Positions 13,971-21,577 of a stretch of DNA of 25,596 bases are shown here, piece after piece. The notes beneath the pieces were generated by a model. It was given only the letters and a program-made list of their open reading frames with translations, made no database searches and had not been told where the DNA came from. Where the stretch lies: IMG/VR virus record IMGVR_UViG_3300034418_006083, positions 1 to 25,596 of that record; one strand, 5' to 3'. The number at the start of each line of letters is the position of its first letter. Within the stretch, counting starts at the first letter, position 1. Source of the DNA: a virus. The position numbers and the translations under genes were made by a program.

Positions 13971-14575
13971 TTTGCTAGTCGAGGCACCGTAATATAGTGG
14001 TTCAGAAACGGGTAGATCCTTTGCAAGAGCATGACGTCGAGAGGCCGGTCCACTGGTCTCAGCATAGCTACTGCTTTTCGTGCTGCGTCTCGTGTCCAGT
14101 AAATTGCCCCAGTCTGAAATGGATAACGGTAGCATCTCGCAAAACTGTCGTTTACCTTCTCATACCTACCATCTTTGTCGTCCGTGTAGTAATACTGAAG
14201 CTGAACAACATCCGTGTCAGCCGGTAGGTTCTCCTCACTATCTTGCCACACTTTCTGGAAGTTATCAATCAGCCTCACAGTATCCTCCAACATGAAAAAC
14301 TTCTCATGACCCTCAGCTAAAGCAGCCGCCAATGCTGACCTATAAGACAAAAAGTGGCCCACCACCGTATTGTGGATATACTGCCCTGCACCAAACTCAT
14401 CGTCTTGATACGGATTTGTTGCCCTCAGCCCTATTGTCTCACCCTGTATCCCCGAGACATACCTAGGCTTCAAACCCTGCTCTTGTTCCAAGTGCTGAAC
14501 ACACGATTCCCGCCGTTTGCGCTCTTCATCGTAGACAATGCAGTAGACTGGAGGAAGCTCTTTGGTTTTTTTCAT
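13967..14575 (-). CDS. GT25-like glycosyltransferase with altered metal site
   Basis: The 202-residue protein has the GT25 frame: VYCIVYDEERKRRESCVQHL (10-29), a central G-x-x-x-x-x-x-SYRSAL (73-82) and FFMLEDTVRL (93-102), where GT25 enzymes carry ED-D or ED-x. Here Thr99 replaces the last acidic residue. GAIYWTRDAARKAV matches the 'G-x-x-Y-x-x-s-x-x-g-A' segment, followed by RPLDVMLLQRI, the usual 'P-x-D-x-x-l' end. Its relative at 10956-11564 keeps EDD. It overlaps the next GT2 gene by ATGA. It may be active with other ligands or be specialised; sequence alone does not decide. Confidence 0.68.
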   Translation of the reverse strand: MKKTKELPPVYCIVYDEERKRRESCVQHLEQEQGLKPRYVSGIQGETIGLRATNPYQDDEFGAGQYIHNTVVGHFLSYRSALAAALAEGHEKFFMLEDTVRLIDNFQKVWQDSEENLPADTDVVQLQYYYTDDKDGRYEKVNDSFARCYRYPFQTGAIYWTRDAARKAVAMLRPVDRPLDVMLLQRIYPFLNHYITVPRLAK

Positions 14576-14586
14576 CCCAGTTGTTT

Positions 14587-14751
14587 TTATTGAAGTATTA
14601 CCAATCGATCAATGCTACCGTCCATACGTTCACCTTTAACAGATACAATCGAGGTCACCTCGCTACTTTTTAAAGATCCAAGCACTACCGGAGCATCTTG
14701 AAATTCAAACTCCAATCCCTGCAAATCATCAATTAATTCTTCAACTGTCAT
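14587..14751 (-). CDS. Small acidic protein (54 residues)
   Basis: The frame begins at ATG 14751 and ends at TAA 14589-14587. The start overlaps the stop of the GT/GH130-like fusion gene by ATGA, and the next ATG (14575) lies 11 bases after its stop, so it fills a gap in an otherwise continuous operon. The protein starts MTVEELIDDLQGLEFEFQD, a short acidic helix, followed by beta-type stretches (APVVLGSL, VTSIVSVKGE, RLVILQ). I do not recognise it. Overall composition and operon placement favour a true gene. It could be a small partner or regulator of the neighbouring enzymes. Confidence 0.7.
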   Translation of the reverse strand: MTVEELIDDLQGLEFEFQDAPVVLGSLKSSEVTSIVSVKGERMDGSIDRLVILQ

Positions 14752-16436
14752 AGTTTCTTCAACTTACCACCATCATGCACTGATTGCAACAGACCATCTA
14801 AGTCTTTCTCTGGGATTTTTACCCAACCGCAGTTCTCATCGTTCACTCCGAACACCACCAGAAAACTGTCATCTTGTCTAATAGCCCCACCAGGGAAAAT
14901 CACCAACGGCCCCTCGAACACTCTAGGGTCATGCTCGCTGCCAATCAACAAAGGCTCATGCGTCATACGGAGAGGCTCGAATGGGGGCTTAGCCTCAAAC
15001 GTGTAGGCCCCCATATAGTAGCGTCTTTTGTTACCTCGCCACCTCTCACTACTATGAAAAAACGACAAATACTCACTATCATTCAAACGAATTGGCGGTG
15101 TGCCTCCTCGAATCTCCCCGTATTCCCACACCATCTTTGTGCGAGCTTTCCATTGCATCTCAACACTATGGCCTTTCCCTGCTTTGAAAGTTAAATGCGG
15201 AGAAGGGCTGTAAACACAATGCCATCCATCATGGTCAAACCAAGTCCAATTCTTCTCATGGCGACTACCCGATTCTGGTTTACTTGCATTGCCCCCATAG
15301 TTGGTCTCTGCCACGACTTCAAACTTTGACCAGTCCTCATCCAGCTTCACGAGAGCTTGTCGAATCGTCCACCTGTGATCTCGGACCCATGTCGCAAAAG
15401 ACAGATACACTTGACCGTCCTTAATCATCACCCGTGGATCTTCCCAGTTCTCTTGGTCCCACCTTCGAGGAGGTCTCGGCGTTAACGACTCCGCAACTGT
15501 CATCGAGTCAGGTCTCACCCTCCAGATCACTAAATCACTGTGCTTGTCCCAGTAGCCCACACCATGCACTTTTGGGATACCAAACCGAAACCTTCTTGTG
15601 AACAACCACAACTTGCCGTCATATTCTGCAATAGCTGGGTTGAAGTAACACGTTTTCTCCCCATATGGAAACGCAAATATACCACAGGGCCAATCCGTTT
15701 GATCTAAAAAACTATCATACCGATCTTTCCTCACCTGTGTATCAAGTTCTCCAATGTCTCGCTTACCTAAGAAAACCTCCTGCTGCCTCCCATCACAACC
15801 CCTCAACAGACAGGCGTCAGGAAACTGGATCTTAATCTCTGAAAACCGAAAATTGGAGCCCTGGTCCACAATGATCTTGTCAGTGTGCCCAACATCCTTC
15901 ATGACATCAGGCCCCGCAAGCCTATCAAATGGTGCACTCTGGGCATACAAAGCCCCGGTATGCACTAGATACTTTGAAATCTCAGACGGCCAGATCCCAC
16001 ACCTATCCATATAGGCTTGAGGTAAGTGTGTTGTGCCATACACATAACCCACAAAAGTTTTCTTCAGCCGTGTTTTTTCATCAAACACATGATCGACCCA
16101 ATTTTGGATCAACGGACAAGCATCCTGCTCCCACCATAACCAACAGTCATAGCGATGGGCATAGTTCTCTTCTATGTGTCGTGCCGTGTGCTGCCAAATG
16201 AAGTTTTCTCTGGTGGGAAACTTTTGCAGCTTCTCCCATTCATCGTGCTTGAAGTAACTGACAGTCTCGAAGTAAGTCCTCGCAACTTTATCAACACTTG
16301 ACCTAGACAAGTTATCGTCATGCACTACCAACAAATGGTGCTTACTCTTTGCACCATATTTAAGGGCTACCTCCAGATTCAACCGGAAGTAGCCCAAATT
16401 CTCGCTATCTAATGATGTAACAACCAGCTGGGTCAT
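14748..16436 (-). CDS. Fusion of a GT-A-like domain and a GH130-like five-bladed propeller
   Basis: The 562-residue protein has two parts. Residues 1-235 look like a glycosyltransferase A-fold domain: TQLVVTSLDSENLGYFRLNL, HHLLVVHDD and YDCWLWWEQDACPLIQNW, where E-Q-D (103-105) sits at the metal site. Residues about 250-545 form a propeller like GH130 phosphorylases and GH43/32 relatives: FNPAI, NWEDPRVM (330-337), NWTWFDHDGWHCVYSPSP, RGGTPPIRL (443-451), FFHSSERW (459-466), MGAYTFEAKPPFEPL and FPGGAIRQDDSFLVVFGVND. In GH130 the EDPR and R-x-x-HSS/YHG sites bind phosphate and sugar. It overlaps the scaffold stop by ATGA and is the first gene of the island. It might both make and trim a mannose-type linkage. 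Confidence 0.72.
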   Translation of the reverse strand: MTQLVVTSLDSENLGYFRLNLEVALKYGAKSKHHLLVVHDDNLSRSSVDKVARTYFETVSYFKHDEWEKLQKFPTRENFIWQHTARHIEENYAHRYDCWLWWEQDACPLIQNWVDHVFDEKTRLKKTFVGYVYGTTHLPQAYMDRCGIWPSEISKYLVHTGALYAQSAPFDRLAGPDVMKDVGHTDKIIVDQGSNFRFSEIKIQFPDACLLRGCDGRQQEVFLGKRDIGELDTQVRKDRYDSFLDQTDWPCGIFAFPYGEKTCYFNPAIAEYDGKLWLFTRRFRFGIPKVHGVGYWDKHSDLVIWRVRPDSMTVAESLTPRPPRRWDQENWEDPRVMIKDGQVYLSFATWVRDHRWTIRQALVKLDEDWSKFEVVAETNYGGNASKPESGSRHEKNWTWFDHDGWHCVYSPSPHLTFKAGKGHSVEMQWKARTKMVWEYGEIRGGTPPIRLNDSEYLSFFHSSERWRGNKRRYYMGAYTFEAKPPFEPLRMTHEPLLIGSEHDPRVFEGPLVIFPGGAIRQDDSFLVVFGVNDENCGWVKIPEKDLDGLLQSVHDGGKLKKL

Positions 16437-17569
16437 TGGGCATTCTGAGCCGCACGCAGCCCGCTCATGAAGTCATTACTGTAACCCTTATCGTAGTAAT
16501 CCTTCTGCTTCAGGTCAGTCGCAGCGGGCTCTTTGACACCATTCCCCGGCACACTCGATTCAAACTTAGAGAGCTTCGCCTGAAGCTGCTCGATCTCGCT
16601 TTGCTGGCTCTGCACCAACTCAAACAACTGACCACTAGCCCCGACAGTTAGAGCAACCCTTGCTTCCTCCTCTGGCCCTAGATCCCCACTAATGACCCTC
16701 TTTGCCAACTCAATCGCCTCAGACGCTTTGCTGTTTCCAGCTTGATAGGCGAAGTATCCATCATCGCCATCTGCCTGAAGCTTTGCAAGGTGCTTGTCGA
16801 AGGCTGTTTGTCTGGCTTGTTGTTGTTGCTGTCTGGCTTGTTGTTGCTGTTGTGTGGTTTGTTCAATCCGTGCATCCCAATTCTGTCTCGCCGCTGCAAT
16901 CTCAGCCTGCTTACTGATGTCAATTTGTTCCAGTGTCGAAAGCGCCGCGTTAATCCTCCTCTGAGAACTGTTTGGCAACTCCTCAATTATCTTATCAATC
17001 TGTTGATCCCTCAACACACTAGAAGGCATCTCTAGCAGTTTGGCGAGCTCATCACCCCTATCTGCCGCTGCCAACTTAGCATTACGGATCGCTACATCGG
17101 CCTGAGTTTGATACTTGGAGTTGAATTCAGGATCACGCTCAATGGCAGTCTCTCTCAGCGCCTGCTTGTATTCCTCGTTCTGTTTCCGTAGCTGTTCCAA
17201 CTCCTCATTCGGGCTACTTGAAAGCTCCTGGATCTTCTGCTCCAACGCCAACTTCTCAGCATTATGCTTTTCCTTTAGTGACTTCCAGTCTTGTGCCTTC
17301 TTAGGTAGATTCTGGAGGTCAGGAATCTCAACAGGATTAGTTGAATCCTCCGTATTATGCTCCTCTGTCGTCTGCTCTTGTTGCTCTTGTTGCTCTTGCT
17401 GCTGTTGCTCAGACTTCGGCAAATCTTGCTGCCGAGCGGCTTCCAAATCACTTGGATTAAAAGAATCCGGCAATGGGCCTTCTGCTTCCCGTTCTAGCCG
17501 GGACTGTGCGCCTGCCTTCATAGCATCTACTGGCACAGTCGGGGTGGGTTCACTGGTCGGTTGACTCAT
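16433..17569 (-). CDS. Capsid scaffolding protein
   Basis: The 378-residue protein is very hydrophilic, highly helical and low in aromatic residues. Residues 1-90 are disordered and rich in Pro, Glu and Gln with E-Q-Q repeats. Residues 95-150 and 330-350 are coiled coil (LEQKIQELSSSPNEELEQL; SQQSEIEQLQAKLSKFESS). Residues 240-255 are a Gln-rich tract coded by imperfect CAA/CAG runs. It ends with a small aromatic, basic tail (DYYDKGYSNDFMSGLRAAQ), as in scaffolds whose C-terminus binds the capsid shell. It follows the portal and precedes the capsid gene, apart from the inserted island. It is expected to be lost or cleaved during head maturation. No protease domain is visible. Confidence 0.82.
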   Translation of the reverse strand: MSQPTSEPTPTVPVDAMKAGAQSRLEREAEGPLPDSFNPSDLEAARQQDLPKSEQQQQEQQEQQEQTTEEHNTEDSTNPVEIPDLQNLPKKAQDWKSLKEKHNAEKLALEQKIQELSSSPNEELEQLRKQNEEYKQALRETAIERDPEFNSKYQTQADVAIRNAKLAAADRGDELAKLLEMPSSVLRDQQIDKIIEELPNSSQRRINAALSTLEQIDISKQAEIAAARQNWDARIEQTTQQQQQARQQQQQARQTAFDKHLAKLQADGDDGYFAYQAGNSKASEAIELAKRVISGDLGPEEEARVALTVGASGQLFELVQSQQSEIEQLQAKLSKFESSVPGNGVKEPAATDLKQKDYYDKGYSNDFMSGLRAAQNAQ

Positions 17570-17924
17570 ATGTAATATTCTCGTCTACTGGTAGTTGTTC
17601 TGTCCTTGATCTCTGTAACTGTTCAAAAAACCCAATGGCTTTCTCGAAACCCTCTACCCTGCCTAGCTGCCTACTCTCAGTAGGCATGACACTATCAACA
17701 AACTTACTATTTCGCTCGTTGATTAACACATTGAGCGCCAACCTAAAGCGTGGCTCCTCTTGCGCCCACCTTACTAAGTCTGTATCAGCCTGCCACTCCA
17801 GCAGAGTTGTGCCCTGTAACGGATAATGTTTCTTTGGTCTTCTTCGAGGTGAAGATTTGCTCATAATTCTTGCGATAATTCTCTGAGAAGCAATTCCTGG
17901 GACTGCTTCCCTTGCCTGCTCCAC
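17550..17924 (-). CDS. Hypothetical protein in the portal frame (start uncertain)
   Basis: I do not recognise this protein. The frame starts at GTG 17924 (124 residues) or at ATG 17864 (104 residues, MSKSSPRRRPKKHYPL). The GTG has TTAGGCG before it; the ATG has no clear ribosome site. The first part is basic and Arg-rich; residues 40-110 are helical (EWQADTDLVRWAQEEPRFRLALNVLI). The frame is the same as that of the portal and stays open from the portal's TAG stop through to here, so a portal-plus-extension of about 150 residues is formally possible by read-through. It overlaps the scaffold start by 20 bases. A head-assembly accessory is the natural guess. Confidence 0.55.
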   Translation of the reverse strand: MEQAREAVPGIASQRIIARIMSKSSPRRRPKKHYPLQGTTLLEWQADTDLVRWAQEEPRFRLALNVLINERNSKFVDSVMPTESRQLGRVEGFEKAIGFFEQLQRSRTEQLPVDENITYESTDQ

Positions 17925-17996
17925 TGCTACGCCTAAGCGCAGCGTTTGCCCGCTCGACTCTCGACGTTGGTCCTTCCATACTTCACAGGTAACACT

Positions 17997-20183
17997 CTAT
18001 TGTCCTTGCGTCAAGGTGTCTTGCTGAAATCGCACAGCCTTCTGTGTCACATCTTGTTCAAACTTCGCCTGCTTGTGCTGAAGTTGCTGCTGGGTTTTCA
18101 TATCCCTCTCCTGCATCTTAGACGCAGCCTCCTGCATCTGCAATTGCTGCTCAAAACTCAACTGCTGGGCCTGCTGCTGCTGTTTTTGCTGCTCTGCCAC
18201 AGCCTGTTGAACCACCCTTGATCCTTGCTCAAGTTGCTGTAGGCCTTGCGCCATTTGCTGCTGAACAGTTGGCCTAGCAATTTGCGACACATGCTCAGCC
18301 GTATGAGGAATCGCCAACTGCAAAAAGATTGCAGCACTCGTAGGATCTGCACCTTGCTCTACCGCTTGCACAGCCTGAATCCCAGCCTGTAAATGCCTCA
18401 AGGCATGCACTTCATGGTCTTGCCCTTCAGCAATCAAAGGCGGAGCCCCTTGCTGCATGTCATTGTTCTCACGGGTTGCCTGCCAGTCGTCATTAGTCGG
18501 TATATTATTCCGATCTTCATCAGGAAAGTATCGACTCACCTTCTCGTAACCCGCAAACGCCGCAACATAATCCTGCTGATAGTTCTCCAAACCTCTCTGC
18601 CCCATAAATGGAACCATAGGGTTCAACGAGTTAACCGCTTGCTGCTTCATCACCGGAGAGCCATTCCCTATCGACCTCGTAGCAACAACCGCACACTCCT
18701 CGATCACATCCTGAATCTGTGCGTCACTCACCCCAGCATCCTTTAACTTCTTCTGAAACTTCTTGGCTGACTTGACACCAGGCCCGCTGCCTGCCAAATT
18801 CTTCTTAGTAGCTCGTCTGAAGATCTCAAAAAACAACACATCGAGCTGCGAGATAAATCGATTAACCGCACTGTTTGTCAAAACAGTCGCTTGATTGAAG
18901 CGGATGCTTGCAGCCGTAGCAGATTCTGGGTTCCCTGCTGGCTTCTCAAACTGAGGTCGATAAATGCCAGTATTCACATCTAGCTGCCGGTCAAACGCCC
19001 CACTCACAGCCAAACCGGACTCCACGTCACCACTAATCTGCCCTGTAGCAGCCTCATATCCCTGTGGAATCACCGTTACCCCATCACCCACTTGCACTAA
19101 CCCGGTCGCAGCCGTATTGCTACCCACCTGATTTAACACAATGTTCTGGCGCATCAAGGTATTGTCGGCAACCTTGTTCGCAATCCTGTCCTTCACCTGC
19201 ATGAAAGACACGATTCGCTTTCCGAGACCCTCCAGTGCATTAATACTCCCACTGTTGACCTCGAACACAAACGGTGCTAGTATCTCACGTATGGACTCAG
19301 AGATGCGGTTGCGACTATAAAGCCAACCATTATCCCCTAAATTCTTCCGTTCTGGTGTGTTTACTTCCCTCTCCAGCCGTGACTCTGGTCCTGTGTAACC
19401 CTTCTCTGTGGTGTCCTCCTGCACTGGCACCACCATCCGATGCCACCAACCATCTTCTAACCAAAACATCGAAGCACATTTGACCGTCTTCGCCATAGTA
19501 TGGGGCTCCACTACATTATCATTGAGCCGCTTCTGGATCGCCATCGGGTCGTCCTCTTCCCAATCAGGCACAGCCAACTTCATGGCCTCCATCACAGCCT
19601 CTTTATTCCACCCCTTACCCTCGCCCTTATTGACAAAGTTCCACAACTGCGACACTGTAAAACTGTGTTCTAGTGCAAACTCCTCCCAGGTCTCGGGATC
19701 AATGCTATAGCCATCAGGAAAATAGACCTTATTCCAATCGATGTGGCAGAAACGCCAATCCTCTGTGGGCCACCAGAAAAATCCCTTATTGAAGCCTACA
19801 AAATCATCTAGCATGAGCCACACATTAGCATCCATGCTCTTCCAATCCTTCATCATGCGGTCAAACTCGACCGTCATTTTCTCGCTAGCATCATTAGCGG
19901 ACAACCCTTCTGGGTTATCCTTCACAGTCTGAATCGTGGCATACGTCCGATTGCTGCTGAAAAGCTCATAATACGGCGTTTTGGCACTGTCCTTCCTACT
20001 AGCTCCCTCCAGAGTGTTGAAATTTGCCTGCCAATCGGTGCCCGCCGCCCGCTTCTTGTCCCTCCTAAACGGCGGATTCCCGTCAAACATGCCCTGAATG
20101 ACAGCAGCTTTCTGCAATCTAGGCTTCGCTGCCTCCTTCCACATGCAAAACTTAGCCTGTGCTTTACTCGCTGTCAGTTCCAT
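17997..20183 (-). CDS. Portal protein
   Basis: The 728-residue protein is assigned as portal by length (close to the 725-residue P22 portal), position between terminase and scaffold, and sequence type. The N-terminus is a helical clip/wing region (KEAAKPRLQKAAVIQGMF, then DWQANFNTLEG). A central region has FNKGFFWWPTEDWRFCHIDW and DWNKVYFPDGYSIDPETWEE, typical of wing domains. About residues 310-370 have ALEGLGKRIVSFMQVKDRIANKVADNTLMRQN, resembling the long stem/tunnel helix. The last 100 residues are a Gln-rich coiled coil, like the barrel of long portals, through which DNA passes. It ends at TAG 17999-17997. The small upstream gene overlaps its start by 10 bases. Confidence 0.85.
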   Translation of the reverse strand: MELTASKAQAKFCMWKEAAKPRLQKAAVIQGMFDGNPPFRRDKKRAAGTDWQANFNTLEGASRKDSAKTPYYELFSSNRTYATIQTVKDNPEGLSANDASEKMTVEFDRMMKDWKSMDANVWLMLDDFVGFNKGFFWWPTEDWRFCHIDWNKVYFPDGYSIDPETWEEFALEHSFTVSQLWNFVNKGEGKGWNKEAVMEAMKLAVPDWEEDDPMAIQKRLNDNVVEPHTMAKTVKCASMFWLEDGWWHRMVVPVQEDTTEKGYTGPESRLEREVNTPERKNLGDNGWLYSRNRISESIREILAPFVFEVNSGSINALEGLGKRIVSFMQVKDRIANKVADNTLMRQNIVLNQVGSNTAATGLVQVGDGVTVIPQGYEAATGQISGDVESGLAVSGAFDRQLDVNTGIYRPQFEKPAGNPESATAASIRFNQATVLTNSAVNRFISQLDVLFFEIFRRATKKNLAGSGPGVKSAKKFQKKLKDAGVSDAQIQDVIEECAVVATRSIGNGSPVMKQQAVNSLNPMVPFMGQRGLENYQQDYVAAFAGYEKVSRYFPDEDRNNIPTNDDWQATRENNDMQQGAPPLIAEGQDHEVHALRHLQAGIQAVQAVEQGADPTSAAIFLQLAIPHTAEHVSQIARPTVQQQMAQGLQQLEQGSRVVQQAVAEQQKQQQQAQQLSFEQQLQMQEAASKMQERDMKTQQQLQHKQAKFEQDVTQKAVRFQQDTLTQGQ

Positions 20184-20389
20184 AGGATTCGACTTTCCTC
20201 TTGATTATCTCTTTGCTGCTCCATGAACACTTGCATTGCCACCGCCATGCTGTCCCAGTCCTCCACACTCCTCATAGGTGTTGCACTGATGATCCACTGC
20301 GTCTCTGTCTGGGCAGCTACCATAAAAGGCACACCCAAGTCTTGCATTTCCTCTAAAAGAGAATAGAATCTGACAATCTTACTGTCCAT
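20174..20389 (-). CDS. Small hypothetical protein upstream of the portal
   Basis: The 71-residue protein starts MDSKIVRFYSLLEEMQDL and has alternating helices and strands (VPFMVAAQTETQWIISATP, EDWDSMAVAMQVFMEQQ). It is mildly acidic with several Met and no Cys. It overlaps the zinc-protein gene upstream by 11 bases and the portal start by 10 bases, which supports a real gene. I do not recognise it, and no function is suggested by motif. Confidence 0.6.
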   Translation of the reverse strand: MDSKIVRFYSLLEEMQDLGVPFMVAAQTETQWIISATPMRSVEDWDSMAVAMQVFMEQQRDNQEESRILWN

Positions 20390-20999
20390 TTACCCAGCAA
20401 TGTGCTGGCAAGTCGTCTTTTATAGCCTGCGGCATGTTTTTTTGCAAGATTTCAGTAGGAACCCACACTTTCGCCTTCAAACTACACCCACAAGCCCTAC
20501 AAGCCTTCAGTTTATCCCCTTGAGATGTCTCACCCGGCGCAATTCTAGCAATCTGCTGCAACATCGCAGCCCTTGCACAACTCGTGCAACCTCCCGGCTC
20601 CTGATTCTCGACACACCCTACACAGATAGCAGCCCTCCTTTCTGCCTCCCCAGCATCAACACTAGCTCCACCCCCTGTAACCAACCAACTCCAGAGCGTT
20701 TTCGTCCCAGACACGATCTCATGCACAAACCTGTGCTGCTGCTTCTTGACAGGCTTCAATTCTGGCCCATCCGGCACACAATAGTCTGGCACATCCTTAC
20801 AAATCTGCTCCTCAACAAGCTCTCTCAGCCCAAAGGGCACATGAAAGTCATTGGCAACATAGTGCTTCTTGACATTCTCTATCAACTGCCCCTCTGTCGT
20901 GCCCACAATATAAGCACCTGTCTCCGGCACAGTATACCGCCAACCACCTCCAGCCGGGGCATTGGTCCTATTCGGGTAAAATCTAGGCTTATCACTCAT
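20379..20999 (-). CDS. Zinc-binding cysteine-rich protein next to the portal
   Basis: The ATG at 20999 is the best start (206 residues). A GTG nine bases upstream exists, but the ATG overlaps the stop of the preceding tiny gene as ATGA. The N-terminal half has a domain of about 60 residues (GGWRYTVPETGAYIVGTTEGQL, VKKHYVANDFHVP). The C-terminal half contains C126-x2-C129, C138-x2-C141, C167-x2-C170-x-C172 and a late Cys near 199. This spacing (CVGCVENQEPGGCTSC; CRACGCSLKAK) is the zinc-ribbon pattern found in phage proteins beside portal or terminase genes, where a metal-bound domain is thought to bind nucleic acid or protein. The exact role is unknown. Confidence 0.7.
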   Translation of the reverse strand: MSDKPRFYPNRTNAPAGGGWRYTVPETGAYIVGTTEGQLIENVKKHYVANDFHVPFGLRELVEEQICKDVPDYCVPDGPELKPVKKQQHRFVHEIVSGTKTLWSWLVTGGGASVDAGEAERRAAICVGCVENQEPGGCTSCARAAMLQQIARIAPGETSQGDKLKACRACGCSLKAKVWVPTEILQKNMPQAIKDDLPAHCWVNGQ

Positions 21000-21094
21000 A
21001 CACAACACCCAAAGTCATCATCGTCATCTAACCACCAATGTGCGGCCAACACAAGAGCACACGCACAAAGCGCCAATATCACGTAGAAAGTCAT
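20996..21094 (-). CDS. Tiny membrane peptide with acidic tail (32 residues)
   Basis: ATG 21094 opens a frame to TGA 20998-20996, which overlaps the ATG of the zinc-binding gene as ATGA. The first 20 residues (MTFYVILALCACALVLAAHW) form one membrane span. They are followed by WL, five Asp in a row (residues 23-27) and FGCCV. The five-Asp tail on the C-terminal side is striking. It begins one base after the stop of another tiny membrane peptide. Short size makes it statistically weak alone, but the chain of overlapping starts and stops supports it. Confidence 0.5.
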   Translation of the reverse strand: MTFYVILALCACALVLAAHWWLDDDDDFGCCV

Positions 21095-21095
21095 A

Positions 21096-21170
21096 TCACT
21101 TCTTTGCAACCGCAGTCCAAACTGCCACCAAGTGTGCCAACACCAGCACCACAATCAAAAAGATAGCCAT
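21096..21170 (-). CDS. Tiny membrane peptide (24 residues)
   Basis: ATG 21170 to TGA 21098-21096 encodes MAIFLIVVLVLAHLVAVW followed by TAVAKK. It is a single hydrophobic span with a basic C-terminus. It begins a dozen bases after the stop of the 21182-21526 gene and is followed one base later by the next tiny peptide. GAAGG stands just upstream of the ATG, closer than ideal. Size and design match the peptide at 22458-22532. Confidence 0.5.
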   Translation of the reverse strand: MAIFLIVVLVLAHLVAVWTAVAKK

Positions 21171-21181
21171 ACCTTCACTCA

Positions 21182-21526
21182 TCACTTCACACCATCATCA
21201 TCATATGTTTGCCTAACAGCCCCTCCATATCTGAGAGATAAAAACTCAGATTTATTGTCGATTACGCCTCCAGGCACAAAGGTTAACGCTTCCGCAACAG
21301 CATGAGACCCATCTGGATTTCTTTGTTGTGTTGTGACCTGGACAATAACTCCAGCACCCTCTACGGGCATAGCTTTTGTTGATTTCATCCAGCCCTCTGA
21401 CTTGCTGGAAGCTTTAGACAAGCAAACCCATTGACCTGGATCTCCATATACCTGAATATCTGGAACATTCTTTCTAGCTCCCTCTAGGTTAGAATTGTGC
21501 AATGTCTTTTCTTTTTGATTACTCAT
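21182..21526 (-). CDS. Hypothetical protein of the early/packaging region
   Basis: The 114-residue protein starts MSNQKEKTLHNSNLEGARKN and has a compact central region with PDIQVYGDPGQWVCLSKASS, GWMKSTKAM, GAGVIVQVTTQ and ALTFVPGG. It ends with an acidic tail (QTYDDDGVK). The beta-rich middle with GDPGQWVC may be a small barrel. There is a single Cys and no membrane span. Upstream DNA is A-rich with no clear Shine-Dalgarno, and a 6-bp hairpin stands between the previous stop and this ATG. I do not recognise its family. Confidence 0.6.
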   Translation of the reverse strand: MSNQKEKTLHNSNLEGARKNVPDIQVYGDPGQWVCLSKASSKSEGWMKSTKAMPVEGAGVIVQVTTQQRNPDGSHAVAEALTFVPGGVIDNKSEFLSLRYGGAVRQTYDDDGVK

Positions 21527-21561
21527 ATATTTTGTTTTCTTTTGTTTTGTTCACTAATAGC

Positions 21562-21577
21562 TAGCTCTTATGAGCTA
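21562..21577 (-). promoter_or_regulatory. Hairpin between stop and next gene
   Basis: On the minus strand TAGCTC-ATAA-GAGCTA is a perfect 6-bp stem with a 4-base loop. It starts directly after the TAG stop of the 21578-22057 gene and precedes the A-rich leader of the 21182-21526 gene. A similar sequence lies at 22431-22451. Confidence 0.45.

Noticed and set aside
16798-16860. Short repeated ttgttgttgct units as a possible tandem-repeat element
   Set aside because: They are codons of a glutamine-rich tract in the scaffold coiled coil; simple repeats explain them.
17785-17979. 64-residue frame between portal and scaffold (MEGPTSRVERANAALRR...)
   Set aside because: It overlaps the in-frame extension of the portal and the 17550-17924 gene, has no ribosome site, and its composition looks like a shifted reading of those codons.
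18040-18260. Repeated ctgctg units near the portal end as a mobile or CRISPR-like repeat
   Set aside because: These are Gln codons of the portal's C-terminal barrel; spacing is irregular and in frame.
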